From: G963678095 sp963678095
Lineage (GTDB): Bacteria; Bacillota; Negativicutes; Selenomonadales; Selenomonadaceae
Assembly (NCBI GenBank): GCA_963678095.2
Contig: OY782746.1
Coordinates: forward strand, 1,364,001-1,428,000
DNA: 64,000 bases
Direction: 5' to 3'
Shown: positions 1-8,679 of the stretch, piece after piece
Numbering within the stretch: the stretch's first letter is position 1
Layout of the letters: each line of letters starts with the position of its first letter
Program-made: the position numbers and the translations under genes
Notes under the pieces: model-generated
Databases searched by the model: none
Told to the model about the DNA's origin: nothing
What the model saw: the letters and a program-made list of their open reading frames with translations, nothing else

Positions 1-766
1 AAGAGCCGCCTTTAACAGGATCATTAAAATTAGGCGTCACATGAAGAACCACCTTTTTCCCCATTAAATTAAGACTTTTTCGGAGTATTTCTCCCTCGTC
101 TACAGGTTTAAATACATTTTCCATATCAATTCCATTTAATATGATTTTTATTTCTTTGTCTTTAAAGAAAGGTGACTGAACAGCTCGTGTATATAGCCAT
201 GGCGACACTGCAACAAGAATCAGCCTTTTGAATTGAAAAAATGCCTCTTGCATTAACTGCCATTCTTGATGGCTGCGATCAAACAACTTTGATGCAGGCC
301 GTCCCATGCCTTTCTGCGGACAATTCCCACAAGTAGTTTTCCATTTTTCACAATCGAAAGCATGTCCACATCCCGCTGTATACATAAATTCTGCATGAAG
401 GGTTATCACCGTTGAAATATCGTTGCTCTTCAAATATAGCAGTAATTTATATATATTCACCATATATCCATTAATACAATGTAAGTGAACAATATCTGGT
501 TTTTCTCTTTCTATAATCCGAATAAGTTTTCTTGTAGAATATGCTGCTCCTCCATAAGCAAATCCTGTCAACTTGGCTTGCAAAGATTGCATTTTTACAA
601 CAAATTCTGGGGCAATTTTATATATATTAGCTTCTGGTATTTTAGCTCCCCGACCATAACACACAATCGATTCATGCCCATCTTCCAGCAACTGCTTATG
701 TATATCATTCACTATCTTTCCTGTGCTGCCAACAGGGTACACAACATTTACTTGCATGACCTTCAT
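1..766 (-). CDS. Glycosyltransferase, GT4-like (3' end outside window)
   Basis: A partial gene whose 5' end is complete: the ATG at 766 follows an AGAGGTAAGCTC ribosome-binding region. The frame stays open for 255 codons to the window edge. The protein begins MKVMQVNVVYPVGSTGKIV, the nucleotide-sugar transferase N-terminal strand of GT-B enzymes. It continues with a HLHCINGY segment and a Cys-containing stretch (CGHAFDCEKWKTTCGNCP) seen in many GT4 enzymes of surface-polysaccharide loci. The acceptor and sugar cannot be told. It starts 4 bp after the stop of the next glycosyltransferase, so the two are cotranscribed. Very AT-rich compared with genes beyond 3.5 kb, which suggests a variable, possibly acquired O-antigen or capsule locus continuing to the left. 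Confidence 0.85.
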   Translation of the reverse strand, partial: MKVMQVNVVYPVGSTGKIVNDIHKQLLEDGHESIVCYGRGAKIPEANIYKIAPEFVVKMQSLQAKLTGFAYGGAAYSTRKLIRIIEREKPDIVHLHCINGYMVNIYKLLLYLKSNDISTVITLHAEFMYTAGCGHAFDCEKWKTTCGNCPQKGMGRPASKLFDRSHQEWQLMQEAFFQFKRLILVAVSPWLYTRAVQSPFFKDKEIKIILNGIDMENVFKPVDEGEILRKSLNLMGKKVVLHVTPNFNDPVKGGS

Positions 767-770
767 GAGC

Positions 771-2051
771 TTACCTCTTTTTACACAAATTTTCCAAAGG
801 TATATATAAATTCTCTTTTAAAAACTTTAAAGAATGTTTTCGTTGAGACACTTGATTCATTTTCTTTACTGTATCACTTAAAATCTGTGGATTTTCCAAT
901 ATTTTCAACAAATATTTTTTAATATTTTCTTTACTTTTCTCTAAAACAACCAATGCAATATCATATTCTTTTAATATTTTAATAGACGCTACTTCTTCTG
1001 GTCCTATAGCTAACAGACAAGTTCCACTCTGCATGCAATCAACTATTTTCGTTGAAAAAGACAGCCGCGTCTTCCTGATCTCTTTTTTATCAAATGATTC
1101 TACATGAAGCACCATATCTGCATCTCTTAAAATCTTTTTGACCTTTTCATATGATATCCCGCCCCATAGCTTCGATGATTCATTTATATTTAATGACTGT
1201 TTCATCTCATTAGTGATTAAACCCGTAGTATAAATATTTAATTGAACTCTTATATCATCTTTATTGATATCATTTATCGCTTGTGCCATTAGCTCCAAGG
1301 TTTTCCATCTTCCATAGATAAGATTTCCTGCATATACTATTTTTAAAGGATTATTTATCGCTGTTTTAACTGGTGATATTTTTTCACAAATCTTGTATAG
1401 TGGCTTAATCGATTTATTAAAAAATCCTTCATATTCCTCGCACAGCTGTGGAGTGGCTCCATAAAGCAACTCACTGACCGCTACCAAATTCTTTATTTTT
1501 TTTCTTATATAATATTGATGAACACTTGATAAGAATAGCGCATTTTTATACGAATACACATCATCTGCAAAAAACATTACTAATTTCGCTTTTGTATATG
1601 TTCTACAGTAATTGATTAAATCTAAATAATACACAGAATCCAAGCAAAATGAAAATATAACCTCCGGTTTATAGTCATCTAAAAAAGCATGTAATTCTTC
1701 GGTTCGCCAATTTGTTATTTTCCATATCAGTTCTCTAACCAAAAAAAACGATCGAAAGCGCAATGATCTCAATTTATCATAAAATTTCTGTTCAGTTTGG
1801 TTAAATTCCACCACCGCTAAATCGGCATGTGAAATCTGCTGCACTTTCTTTTTCCGGACTAATAATGAATTAATAATTTCTTTTTCCGTCAGTTGAAAAT
1901 ATTTTTTTACTAAAGGAGTATCAACTACCCCTGGCTTACAATACAAATTTGCAAATTCTATATCTTCGCCATTTTTAAAAATATTGCTGTATGTATTGCC
2001 TACACTATTGTCATCGCGCCAGGGAACATCTGATATAACTAATATTCTCAT
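771..2051 (-). CDS. Glycosyltransferase, GT-B fold
   Basis: A 426-residue protein starting MRILVISDVPWRDDNS. I chose the ATG at 2051 over one 24 bp upstream because GGGGGA lies 11 bases before it and the upstream ATG has no such site. The C-terminal half carries the usual donor-binding pattern of GT-B enzymes: IVYAGNLIYGRWKTLE near residue 240, then WGGISYEKV, DADMVLHVESFD and a TKIVDCMQSGTCLLA segment. No membrane segment or signal peptide is evident, so it should act on the cytoplasmic face on a lipid-linked glycan. Substrate unknown. It lies between two other AT-rich glycosyltransferase genes, with short gaps on both sides. Confidence 0.8.
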   Translation of the reverse strand: MRILVISDVPWRDDNSVGNTYSNIFKNGEDIEFANLYCKPGVVDTPLVKKYFQLTEKEIINSLLVRKKKVQQISHADLAVVEFNQTEQKFYDKLRSLRFRSFFLVRELIWKITNWRTEELHAFLDDYKPEVIFSFCLDSVYYLDLINYCRTYTKAKLVMFFADDVYSYKNALFLSSVHQYYIRKKIKNLVAVSELLYGATPQLCEEYEGFFNKSIKPLYKICEKISPVKTAINNPLKIVYAGNLIYGRWKTLELMAQAINDINKDDIRVQLNIYTTGLITNEMKQSLNINESSKLWGGISYEKVKKILRDADMVLHVESFDKKEIRKTRLSFSTKIVDCMQSGTCLLAIGPEEVASIKILKEYDIALVVLEKSKENIKKYLLKILENPQILSDTVKKMNQVSQRKHSLKFLKENLYIPLENLCKKR

Positions 2052-2082
2052 TATAAATTTATCCCCCGTATTCATTAGATAT

Positions 2083-3246
2083 TTATAAAAATCGTTTATA
2101 AATATTCTCCATTTTCAATTTCACATATTTTAAATCATATTTCTTCACAAGAGTTATATTTCTTTTTCCCATATCGGCCCGCTGACTTTCATTTCTCCTT
2201 AAATTTTCAATTGCTGCGGCAAATCCCTCTATATCTTCCGGACTGCAACTATATCCCGTCTCATTATTAATGGAGTAATCCACAATCCCATGGATATTTG
2301 ACGTTATGATCGGCAATCCTGACGCCATTGCTTCAAGCGCAGCCAACCCTAACCCCTCTCTCTTGGAAGGAAAGGCAAACACATCTGCCATTTTATAAAA
2401 CTCTACAATATTATTGCAATACCCTAACAATTTAACTTGCTTCTCTAAATTCAACTCTATAATTAACATTTTTAGATAATTATCTAATGTACCTTGTCCA
2501 CATATTACATAACAAATATTAGACTTATTGAGTTTAGCAAGAGCTTTAATAATTACTTCGTGATTTTTATTTCGGTTAAGTTCCCCCACTGAAAGAATAA
2601 CAAATGCATTTTCAGGCAATGCCAATACGTGTCTTATTTTTTTCTTGTCAAAATCCGTTTTAGAAAAAAAATCTGTATCGATCCCTACCCCAGGAATATA
2701 TTCCAGACATTCTGCCCTCAGTGATTTTTGAGCTCTCTCATAGTCTTCTTTATTTATTGTTATCAAAACATCTGTATATTGAGCTAAAAATTTTTCAACG
2801 GGATAAAAAATCAGCCAATTTCTTATAGGCGCACCCTTGAAAAAATGAAAACCATGTGCTGTATATATAACTTTTGTATTTTCACTTCGGTATTTTCGGG
2901 CTGCAAGGCGTACAATCGCTGCCGCCACTGGTGTATGACAATGTATAATATCAAAAGAATTTTCTTCAATAACTTTTCTAATTTCTTTATACGCTACAAA
3001 ATTACTTTTACAAAATGGATTTCGATTAAAATTGATTTCATTCACGACAATTCCCTTTTGCATTAATTCCGCTTTGAATGCTGAAACCCTCGTATCTGAA
3101 GTATTATTTCCAACAGAAAAATTCGCAGCTACATGCACTTTAAAATATTTCTGTAATATACAAATATCACTCATACAAAATTGATCTAAGGTAGATGCTA
3201 CTGTTGTGACAACCAACACTTTTTTCAATATCTCTATTTCCCCCAT
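2083..3246 (-). CDS. Glycosyltransferase family 4
   Basis: A typical GT4 enzyme of 387 residues or slightly fewer. Visible motifs are HCHTPVAAAIVRLAAR near residue 100, YTAHGFHFFKGAP near 125, the donor strand VILSVGELNRNKNHEV near 215, and the EX7E-type segment FPSKREGLGLAALEAMASG near 295. The arrangement is that of EpsD/EpsF-like transferases that extend undecaprenyl-linked surface glycans. The ATG at 3246 has no ribosome-binding site. A TTG at 3228 sits about 9 bases after GGGGGA and would give LKKVLVVTTV, the more usual N-terminus, so the true start may be 3228. First gene of the AT-rich trio; a 238 bp gap separates it from the next upstream gene. Confidence 0.85.
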   Translation of the reverse strand: MGEIEILKKVLVVTTVASTLDQFCMSDICILQKYFKVHVAANFSVGNNTSDTRVSAFKAELMQKGIVVNEINFNRNPFCKSNFVAYKEIRKVIEENSFDIIHCHTPVAAAIVRLAARKYRSENTKVIYTAHGFHFFKGAPIRNWLIFYPVEKFLAQYTDVLITINKEDYERAQKSLRAECLEYIPGVGIDTDFFSKTDFDKKKIRHVLALPENAFVILSVGELNRNKNHEVIIKALAKLNKSNICYVICGQGTLDNYLKMLIIELNLEKQVKLLGYCNNIVEFYKMADVFAFPSKREGLGLAALEAMASGLPIITSNIHGIVDYSINNETGYSCSPEDIEGFAAAIENLRRNESQRADMGKRNITLVKKYDLKYVKLKMENIYKRFL

Positions 3247-3451
3247 TTTATTGAACGTTATTTAAAAATTGATATTCGATATATTTTTCATCAGCTGCCG
3301 ATTGTATTTTTACAAAAGCGATCATATCATATAACATCACATGGATTATACCCTGTAATTATCCTCTATAATAATATCATTTTCCGTTTACAAAATCTAT
3401 TACTTTGAATTCCTTCCCCATACCGGGATTATTCCTTTTTGAAAATGAGAT

Positions 3452-3478
3452 AAGCGATATCCGTTCCAGATATCGCTT
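3452..3478 (-). terminator. Hairpin after the LPS-core operon
   Basis: A perfect 10 bp inverted repeat (AAGCGATATC / GATATCGCTT) with a 7-base loop lies 7 bp past the stop of the DUF535 gene. On the minus strand it is followed by ATCTCATTTTC, a weak U tract. It probably ends or attenuates the long core operon. The rest of the 3247-3484 gap is AT-rich with several TATAAT-like words but no single convincing promoter. Confidence 0.6.
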
Positions 3479-3484
3479 CCCCCT

Positions 3485-4399
3485 TTACTTTATAATCTTT
3501 TTCAATGCTTCAATAATTGATTCTTCCACCGCATCGAGCGCTGCAAAACGCTTGCGGTATTGATTGCGCTTATGCGTCTTCACTTCTTCGATCGTCTTAC
3601 GATATTCCACTACCGGCAATTCATAAAACCTGGTATCGGCAGTTTGCTTGCCATCCGTTTCCTGCCAGAAGTCATCCAGTGATGTCTTGAGCTTGCGATC
3701 TATCCGCAGATGATTATTGGCATAATAGCCATGATTTGATACTGCATATATATATTCTATATTCATTGCCTTCGCTACGCATCGAGTAGCATAAAGGATC
3801 AGATTTTTTGTGCGATAGCCAAAGAAATGCTTGGTCAGCCCTTTGATAATATCCGGAGCCGTTTCTGCATTAGAGCCCTGCATGGCACCAATCCAAAGTG
3901 CCGCCTCTCGTCCTTGGATTCCGGGCGCAATCCAAAAGATCATCTGATAGAGATGCTCTTCACCAAGTTGAAGAATAACCGATAAAAGACCTTCCTTTTT
4001 CTGCCCCGGTTCAAACTTCAAAATCAAGGCCAGTTTTTTGTCCTGATAATCTTCCTGCCACAGAACCAGCCCCGGGCCTTCTGCATCATAAATCGTCTGG
4101 ATCGCATCTTCTTCCATATGCTCGCAAAGATACTCCACATGCTGACATATCAGTTGCTGGCGTCCGGCAAATGTAGAATTTTTATAAAAGAACTGCCGTG
4201 TAGCCTGTTCCATAAAGAATGGCACCTGCCGCAACCATTCTTGTTTAAACGAGGTTTCCGCAAAGAATGCCAGTATTTCCTGTAATTCAGTCCGGTGAAA
4301 GGCACTTCGCAATAAAAATATCAATTGGCGCCTTTTTTCTCGAGGATTGGACAGATCATAGATCCGCTTACTCCATTCTTTTATTTCCTTCATACCCAA
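3485..4399 (-). CDS. VirK/YbjX (DUF535) family protein
   Basis: A 304-residue soluble protein of the VirK/YbjX family. The family pattern is visible from residue 160 on: ALWIGAMQGSNAE, then IKGLTKHFFGYRTKNLILYATRCVAKAM, IYAVSNHGYYANNH, LDDFWQETDG and FYELPVVEYR. Family members in enterobacteria are linked to outer-membrane or LPS properties and virulence, but the biochemical role is not established. It is the last gene of the core operon and begins 13 bp after the stop of the ligase-like gene. The start is uncertain: TTG at 4399 is 9 bases from AGGAG, while ATG at 4393 is 15 bases away. No signal peptide is seen. Confidence 0.8.
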   Translation of the reverse strand: MGMKEIKEWSKRIYDLSNPREKRRQLIFLLRSAFHRTELQEILAFFAETSFKQEWLRQVPFFMEQATRQFFYKNSTFAGRQQLICQHVEYLCEHMEEDAIQTIYDAEGPGLVLWQEDYQDKKLALILKFEPGQKKEGLLSVILQLGEEHLYQMIFWIAPGIQGREAALWIGAMQGSNAETAPDIIKGLTKHFFGYRTKNLILYATRCVAKAMNIEYIYAVSNHGYYANNHLRIDRKLKTSLDDFWQETDGKQTADTRFYELPVVEYRKTIEEVKTHKRNQYRKRFAALDAVEESIIEALKKIIK

Positions 4400-4411
4400 T
4401 ATATGTCTCTC

Positions 4412-5620
4412 CTAAACTATAAGTTTTCGTCCCGAAAAATTCCCATAGGCTGCTACCAATATAAGTAGCATCAGCATAAATTCAGTAGGAATTCCTATCG
4501 CATAATCTGTTAAATTATGGAGTAGGAATCCTATAAAGCCAACAAACAAAAATCGTGCCATTCGTTTACATTCTTCACACTGAAACCTTCGCCGGCAGCT
4601 GTTCAAGATCCATCCCAGCAAATACAATAACCCTGCCATGCCAATCAGTCCTGATTCGGCCAGTGTCTGCATATAGAGGCTATGGATATGTACCCGGTCC
4701 TGATAATCTACCCGTTCCCGTGCAACCGTGTGCAACGTGCCTGTCTCATCCAGCTGGTACGTATATGTCGGTACCCGCCCGAAACCACTGCCGACCAATT
4801 TGTGATTCTCCCACGACGCCAAGCCAAGCCGCCACATCCCCATACGCAGTACAATCGACGAATCCTGCTGATCCGTTGACTTTATCCGATGAGAAAAGAA
4901 CGTCGATTGGCTGACGATTCCGCCCATAAGGAGAAGAACCACACCCAGAATGAGCAACTGCTTTATGTGCGGCCGCCAAAAGAGGCCTATCGTCAGAATC
5001 ATCGCCAGGCCGGCCGCGATCCATGCCCCCCGGGTTCCGTTGTATAAAAGCCCCAGCCCGCCAAAAAAAATTGCTGCGACGAGCCACCTTTTAATTTTTC
5101 GATCTTTTTCCAGTAATGCCAGCGCCGTTGTCCCAGGGAGCAGTATCGCCGCGGCTCCCCCATAATTCATAATCCCCAGCAGCCCTGTCCGAGCGTGATT
5201 ATGTACCTCTTGCAAAGGAATGAGATTCGCCAGCACGATAATAAATCCACCGATGCCAATCCCTGCTGCAAAACAATATAAGATCTTTTCCTGTACCTCC
5301 TGCTGGCGGATAAACGGCCAAAAAGCGACGAATAGCAGACAGTAGCGAAAGACTTCCTGCCCCGCCAGAAGGCTGGTTCGTATGTCTTCGGAAAATATAC
5401 TGGTAACGCTTATCGTAAAAAAATAAATTCCTACGGCTTTTAACAGGCCACGGTTGACATCCCATTTGATGTCACGAAAAGAAGCGATGATACGGCCTAT
5501 GGCTAACAAGAAGGCCACACCGACCACAATATTAGCTCCCGTTCGCCAGCTTCCAAGCAACACAGCAGCTGCCAGTATCAGCCGTCCAATCCAGCGATCA
5601 AGAGTAGCTGTCATATACAT
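4412..5620 (-). CDS. O-antigen ligase / polymerase family membrane protein
   Basis: A 402-residue protein that is hydrophobic along most of its length, with around ten predicted membrane segments. A large periplasmic loop near residues 245-320 contains LVGSGFGRVPTYTYQLD and HIHSLYMQTLAESGLIGM. NGTRGAWIAAG near residue 195 matches the Wzy_C (O-antigen ligase/polymerase) signature. WaaL-type enzymes join undecaprenyl-linked glycan to the lipid A core on the periplasmic side. Its place in the core operon favours a ligase, but sequence alone does not separate ligase from polymerase. The ATG at 5620 follows GGAGG by 5 bases. Upstream is the GT8 gene, 21 bp away. Confidence 0.8.
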   Translation of the reverse strand: MYMTATLDRWIGRLILAAAVLLGSWRTGANIVVGVAFLLAIGRIIASFRDIKWDVNRGLLKAVGIYFFTISVTSIFSEDIRTSLLAGQEVFRYCLLFVAFWPFIRQQEVQEKILYCFAAGIGIGGFIIVLANLIPLQEVHNHARTGLLGIMNYGGAAAILLPGTTALALLEKDRKIKRWLVAAIFFGGLGLLYNGTRGAWIAAGLAMILTIGLFWRPHIKQLLILGVVLLLMGGIVSQSTFFSHRIKSTDQQDSSIVLRMGMWRLGLASWENHKLVGSGFGRVPTYTYQLDETGTLHTVARERVDYQDRVHIHSLYMQTLAESGLIGMAGLLYLLGWILNSCRRRFQCEECKRMARFLFVGFIGFLLHNLTDYAIGIPTEFMLMLLILVAAYGNFSGRKLIV

Positions 5621-5641
5621 AGATTCCTCCCTATCCCCTTC

Positions 5642-6625
5642 TCATCGTAACTTCCCTGTCATATATCGCCAATACCAATACCCCATTGCCCAATATTGGT
5701 GTTCTTTCCCCATCGCTTTGGCCATCATTTTCATTTCCTTATAATTGCGCGGCTCTGCCAGTAGCGGCACATCTTTCCACGGAGATTTTGTTGCGACATC
5801 ATGAAACAGCCCCGCCAAGGGATGGATACACCACCTGTGCCAGGGCTTTTGCCGTGTTGCATAATGAAGCAAAATCACATCTGTCGGCAGTTCCCAGTCA
5901 CTTTTTTCCATATTATAGACAAAATTATATTTTTTATCTATATAGCAAATATCATTTTCAAGCAATACATTCAGGATATCCTGGTCAAGATAATCGTATT
6001 TACCAGGATCTGCTGCTAATGCCGCCAAGGAGCGCTCCGAAATATCTTTTTCATGCCAGCGATTGATATCGATGTAAATCATGCCTGCATTAAAATATTT
6101 TCCGCTGGTTATCCCCAGCTTTTTCATCCGGATTGGGAAATGATAGCTGTCAATTAAATCATTTACAGCGGCGACTGTTTTCCCGCCAAAGTCCAGCTGC
6201 TTTAATTCTGCTAAAGATCCCAGGCAAATAATATCTGCATCAAGATACAAAATCTTATCCACCTGTCCATGGAGAACCTGTCCCATAATGAAACGATAGT
6301 AGGTGGCGATTGACCACTGCAGCGTTGATCGAAGATCTCTAAAAACATCGGGATTGATATAATATAGCTTTATCATAACTGGAAACATTTGTGCCAATTC
6401 TCGAAGCCGCTTGTGGTCCTCCGGCTTAATCCCATCAGTAAAAACATGAAAGACGATCTGTTCTTCGGAGTTATTCATCAATACGGAGGTCATTGCAACC
6501 CCCATCGGGCGGGCAAAATTTTCATCAATGCCAAAGGCTATATTTAAAGCAGTTTCTGTCTGATAACAGCAATCCGGTTCATGTATAAGTTCTGTTTTTA
6601 TGATTACATCTGTAAAAAATGCCAT
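5642..6625 (-). CDS. Glycosyltransferase family 8 (LPS hexosyltransferase-like)
   Basis: A 327-residue GT-A enzyme with the GT8 hallmarks: NIAFGIDENFARPMGVAMTS near residue 28, the metal-binding DxD motif at 129-131 (YLDADIIC), FNAGMIYIDINRW near 185, and LHYATRQKPWH near 260. GT8 members such as WaaO/WaaJ (RfaI/RfaJ) add glucose or galactose to the LPS core from UDP-sugars in the cytoplasm. The operon context supports a core hexosyltransferase, but the exact linkage cannot be read. The N-terminal 25 residues precede the usual domain start and are unusual. A GGGAG site precedes the chosen ATG. It starts 6 bp after the stop of the acyltransferase gene. Confidence 0.85.
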   Translation of the reverse strand: MAFFTDVIIKTELIHEPDCCYQTETALNIAFGIDENFARPMGVAMTSVLMNNSEEQIVFHVFTDGIKPEDHKRLRELAQMFPVMIKLYYINPDVFRDLRSTLQWSIATYYRFIMGQVLHGQVDKILYLDADIICLGSLAELKQLDFGGKTVAAVNDLIDSYHFPIRMKKLGITSGKYFNAGMIYIDINRWHEKDISERSLAALAADPGKYDYLDQDILNVLLENDICYIDKKYNFVYNMEKSDWELPTDVILLHYATRQKPWHRWCIHPLAGLFHDVATKSPWKDVPLLAEPRNYKEMKMMAKAMGKEHQYWAMGYWYWRYMTGKLR

Positions 6626-6631
6626 CTGTGT

Positions 6632-7156
6632 CTACTCCCTGTCCGTTAGCTTTTTAATAAGTCTCGCCGGGACTCCGGCATATACACCATCTGCTTCACA
6701 GCTTTTTGTGACGACAGATCCGGCGCCAATCACGCAGCCAGGGCCAATATTCACCCCGGGCAAAATCGTTACATTTGCCCCAATCCAGCAGCCATCACCA
6801 ACGGTTATCGGCAGACTCTTGCCATCACCCGCCCGTCGTTCAAACCCGCCGATTTCATGGGTTCCACAGACAAACATCACATTAAAGGCTATATCACAGT
6901 TGCTGCCAATCTTTATCGTTGCACTGTTATTAAAACTGCAATTGTAATTAATCCAGGTATGATCACCAATTTCTATATCTGCACTATCAAAGCTGCAGCC
7001 CGGCTTGATCCAGACCGGATCCTTCAGCTTCATGCCATAGGCTTTGTAGATAATTCCCCGCAGCCAGGTATTTACTAACGTGGATCCTGCCAATCCATTG
7101 ATGATAAGATCCCGCATCGGACGGGCAAAAGCTTTATTTAGTCGCCGTTTAAGCAT
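6632..7156 (-). CDS. Left-handed beta-helix O-acetyltransferase
   Basis: A short (about 174 residues) hexapeptide-repeat acetyltransferase of the maltose/galactoside acetyltransferase type. The second half has the repeats and the CoA-binding end: CDIAFNVMFVCGTHEIG, GDGCWIGANVTILPGVNIGPGCVIGAGSVVTKS and AGVPARLIKKL. The long open frame continues upstream through gmhB in another frame, so that extension is spurious. Two ATGs fit, 7162 and 7156. Both overlap the end of gmhB and both sit behind AAGGCAGGG; I used the second (MLKRRLNK). Likely role: O-acetylation of a core or O-antigen sugar, inferred from position. Confidence 0.8.
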   Translation of the reverse strand: MLKRRLNKAFARPMRDLIINGLAGSTLVNTWLRGIIYKAYGMKLKDPVWIKPGCSFDSADIEIGDHTWINYNCSFNNSATIKIGSNCDIAFNVMFVCGTHEIGGFERRAGDGKSLPITVGDGCWIGANVTILPGVNIGPGCVIGAGSVVTKSCEADGVYAGVPARLIKKLTDRE

Positions 7157-7694
7157 CTGCATCCCTGCCTTTTTGATTTTTTCTTGCCATCTGTGCCAGC
7201 TGCGCCTCGACCACAAAATCAAGCCGTCCTGATAAAAAGCGGACTCCCTCAATCCCTGCCCGTGCAGCACATTCCATGTCTGACAACTTATCACCGATAA
7301 GAAAAGCTTTTTGCTTATCGACTGCATATTTCTGACAGGCAAGCTCCAGCAATTTTATCCCTGGTTTACGACACTCACAAGCCTTTTTATATTCTTCCAC
7401 ACACCCCTCCGGATGATGCGGGCAATAAAAAAACTCATCGATATACGCCCCATGACGTGCGAGGTCTTCATTCATCCACTCATGCATCCGTTGAACATCT
7501 GCCTCGGTATAATACCCGCGGGCTACCCCGCTTTGATTCGTGATGACAAAAACAAGCCAGCCGGCCTGATTGCAGGCCTTTATCGCCTCCACGGCCCCCT
7601 CTATCCAGACAAAATCCGCTATTTTGTATAAATAGCCAATATCCCTGTTGAGTACCCCGTCACGATCGAAAAATACGGCCGGTCTATTTCCCAT
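7149..7694 (-). CDS. gmhB: D-glycero-D-manno-heptose-1,7-bisphosphate 7-phosphatase
   Basis: A HAD-family phosphatase of 181 residues starting MGNRPAVFFDRDGVLNRDIG. The DRDGVLN motif supplies the nucleophile and acid/base aspartates. The zinc-binding loop CPHHPEGC ... CECRKPG typical of GmhB follows near residues 95-115, and GDKLSDMECAARAG gives the C-terminal metal-binding acidic pair. It removes the 7-phosphate from heptose bisphosphate in ADP-heptose synthesis. The ATG at 7694 overlaps the end of hldD by 11 bp, so the two are translationally coupled. The longer frame to 7772 would overlap hldD by almost 90 bp and lacks the family N-terminus. Confidence 0.93.
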   Translation of the reverse strand: MGNRPAVFFDRDGVLNRDIGYLYKIADFVWIEGAVEAIKACNQAGWLVFVITNQSGVARGYYTEADVQRMHEWMNEDLARHGAYIDEFFYCPHHPEGCVEEYKKACECRKPGIKLLELACQKYAVDKQKAFLIGDKLSDMECAARAGIEGVRFLSGRLDFVVEAQLAQMARKNQKGRDADA

Positions 7695-8655
7695 AGGTGA
7701 AGTATCCGCCCTGGTCAAGAAAATGGCAATAATCGGCCGCACCCGCTTCAATGCTATGGAAGCCCTGATCATAGCCGGCTGCCAGGAGCTGTGTCAGATC
7801 GGCTTCGGTGAAATTCTGGTACTTGCCGCGTAAAACTTCCGGGAAATCGACATATTCAATATGTCCCGTTCCCATATAGTCGATAACCGCCTGTGCCGCT
7901 TCTTTAAACATATACGCCTTACCGGTCCCACAGTTATAGATGCCACTTGGCCCCTTATGCTGCCAGAACCACAGATTGACCTTGACCACATCCTTAACAT
8001 AGACAAAGTCACGTTTTTGTTCGCCATCACCATAGCCGTCAATCCCCTTAAAGAGCTTAACATAGCCATTTTCTTTCAGCTGGTTGTAGAGCTGATAAAC
8101 AATGGAGGCCATCTTTCCCTTATGGTGTTCCTGGGGCCCGTAGACGTTGAAGTATTTGAGCCCTACAATCTGACTCTTTGCTTCCGGCAGGACCTGACGG
8201 ACATAACGGTCAAAGGCAAGCTTTGAATACGCATAGGGGTTCAGTGCATCCTCACAAGCATTCCCTTCGGTAAAGCCATTGGCTCCGCTGCCATAGGTCG
8301 AGGCCGACGATGCATAAAAAAATGGGATTTCCTGTTCCATACAGAAGTGCAACAAGGCCTTCGAGTATTCATAATTTGTTTCCATCATAAAGTTGCAGTC
8401 ATATTCCATCGTGTCAGAACAGGCTCCTTCATGAAAGAGAGCCTCGATTTCCATTTCATCGAAGACACCTTCTTCGATATTCTGTAAAAAAGTGTCCTTG
8501 TGACTGTAGTCGATAAACTGCAATCCGATCAGATTTTTATAGTTCAGGCCGCATTTCAGATCATCCACGATCAGGATGTCCGTCCGTCCCTGCTCATTCA
8601 AAGCCTTTACAATGTTGCTGCCGATAAATCCGGCTCCGCCTGTTACTATGATCAC
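7684..8655 (-). CDS. hldD: ADP-L-glycero-D-manno-heptose 6-epimerase
   Basis: A short-chain dehydrogenase/reductase of 323 residues, the usual HldD (RfaD) length. It shows the Rossmann motif GGAGFIGS at residues 6-13, the family segments FHEGACSDT (near 75) and YASSASTYGSG (near 115), and the catalytic YxxxK at 141-145 within NPYAYSKLAFD. VYGPQEHHKGKMAS near 170 and FVYVKDVV near 215 are also characteristic. The enzyme inverts C6 of ADP-D,D-heptose, the last step before transfer to Kdo. Its gene lies between a heptose kinase and gmhB, overlapping the latter, within a compact heptose pathway cluster. Confidence 0.95.
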   Translation of the reverse strand: MIIVTGGAGFIGSNIVKALNEQGRTDILIVDDLKCGLNYKNLIGLQFIDYSHKDTFLQNIEEGVFDEMEIEALFHEGACSDTMEYDCNFMMETNYEYSKALLHFCMEQEIPFFYASSASTYGSGANGFTEGNACEDALNPYAYSKLAFDRYVRQVLPEAKSQIVGLKYFNVYGPQEHHKGKMASIVYQLYNQLKENGYVKLFKGIDGYGDGEQKRDFVYVKDVVKVNLWFWQHKGPSGIYNCGTGKAYMFKEAAQAVIDYMGTGHIEYVDFPEVLRGKYQNFTEADLTQLLAAGYDQGFHSIEAGAADYCHFLDQGGYFTYGK

Positions 8656-8679
8656 AATATCCGCTTCCTCTCTCTACCT

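Noticed and set aside
485..922. Plus-strand 145-codon open frame at the left edge
   Set aside because: It overlaps two minus-strand glycosyltransferases, is an effect of low GC, and has no site or domain.
3250..3450. Promoter for the left glycosyltransferase genes
   Set aside because: Several TATAAT-like and TTGTAA-like words occur, but the region is so AT-rich that no pair with good spacing stands out.
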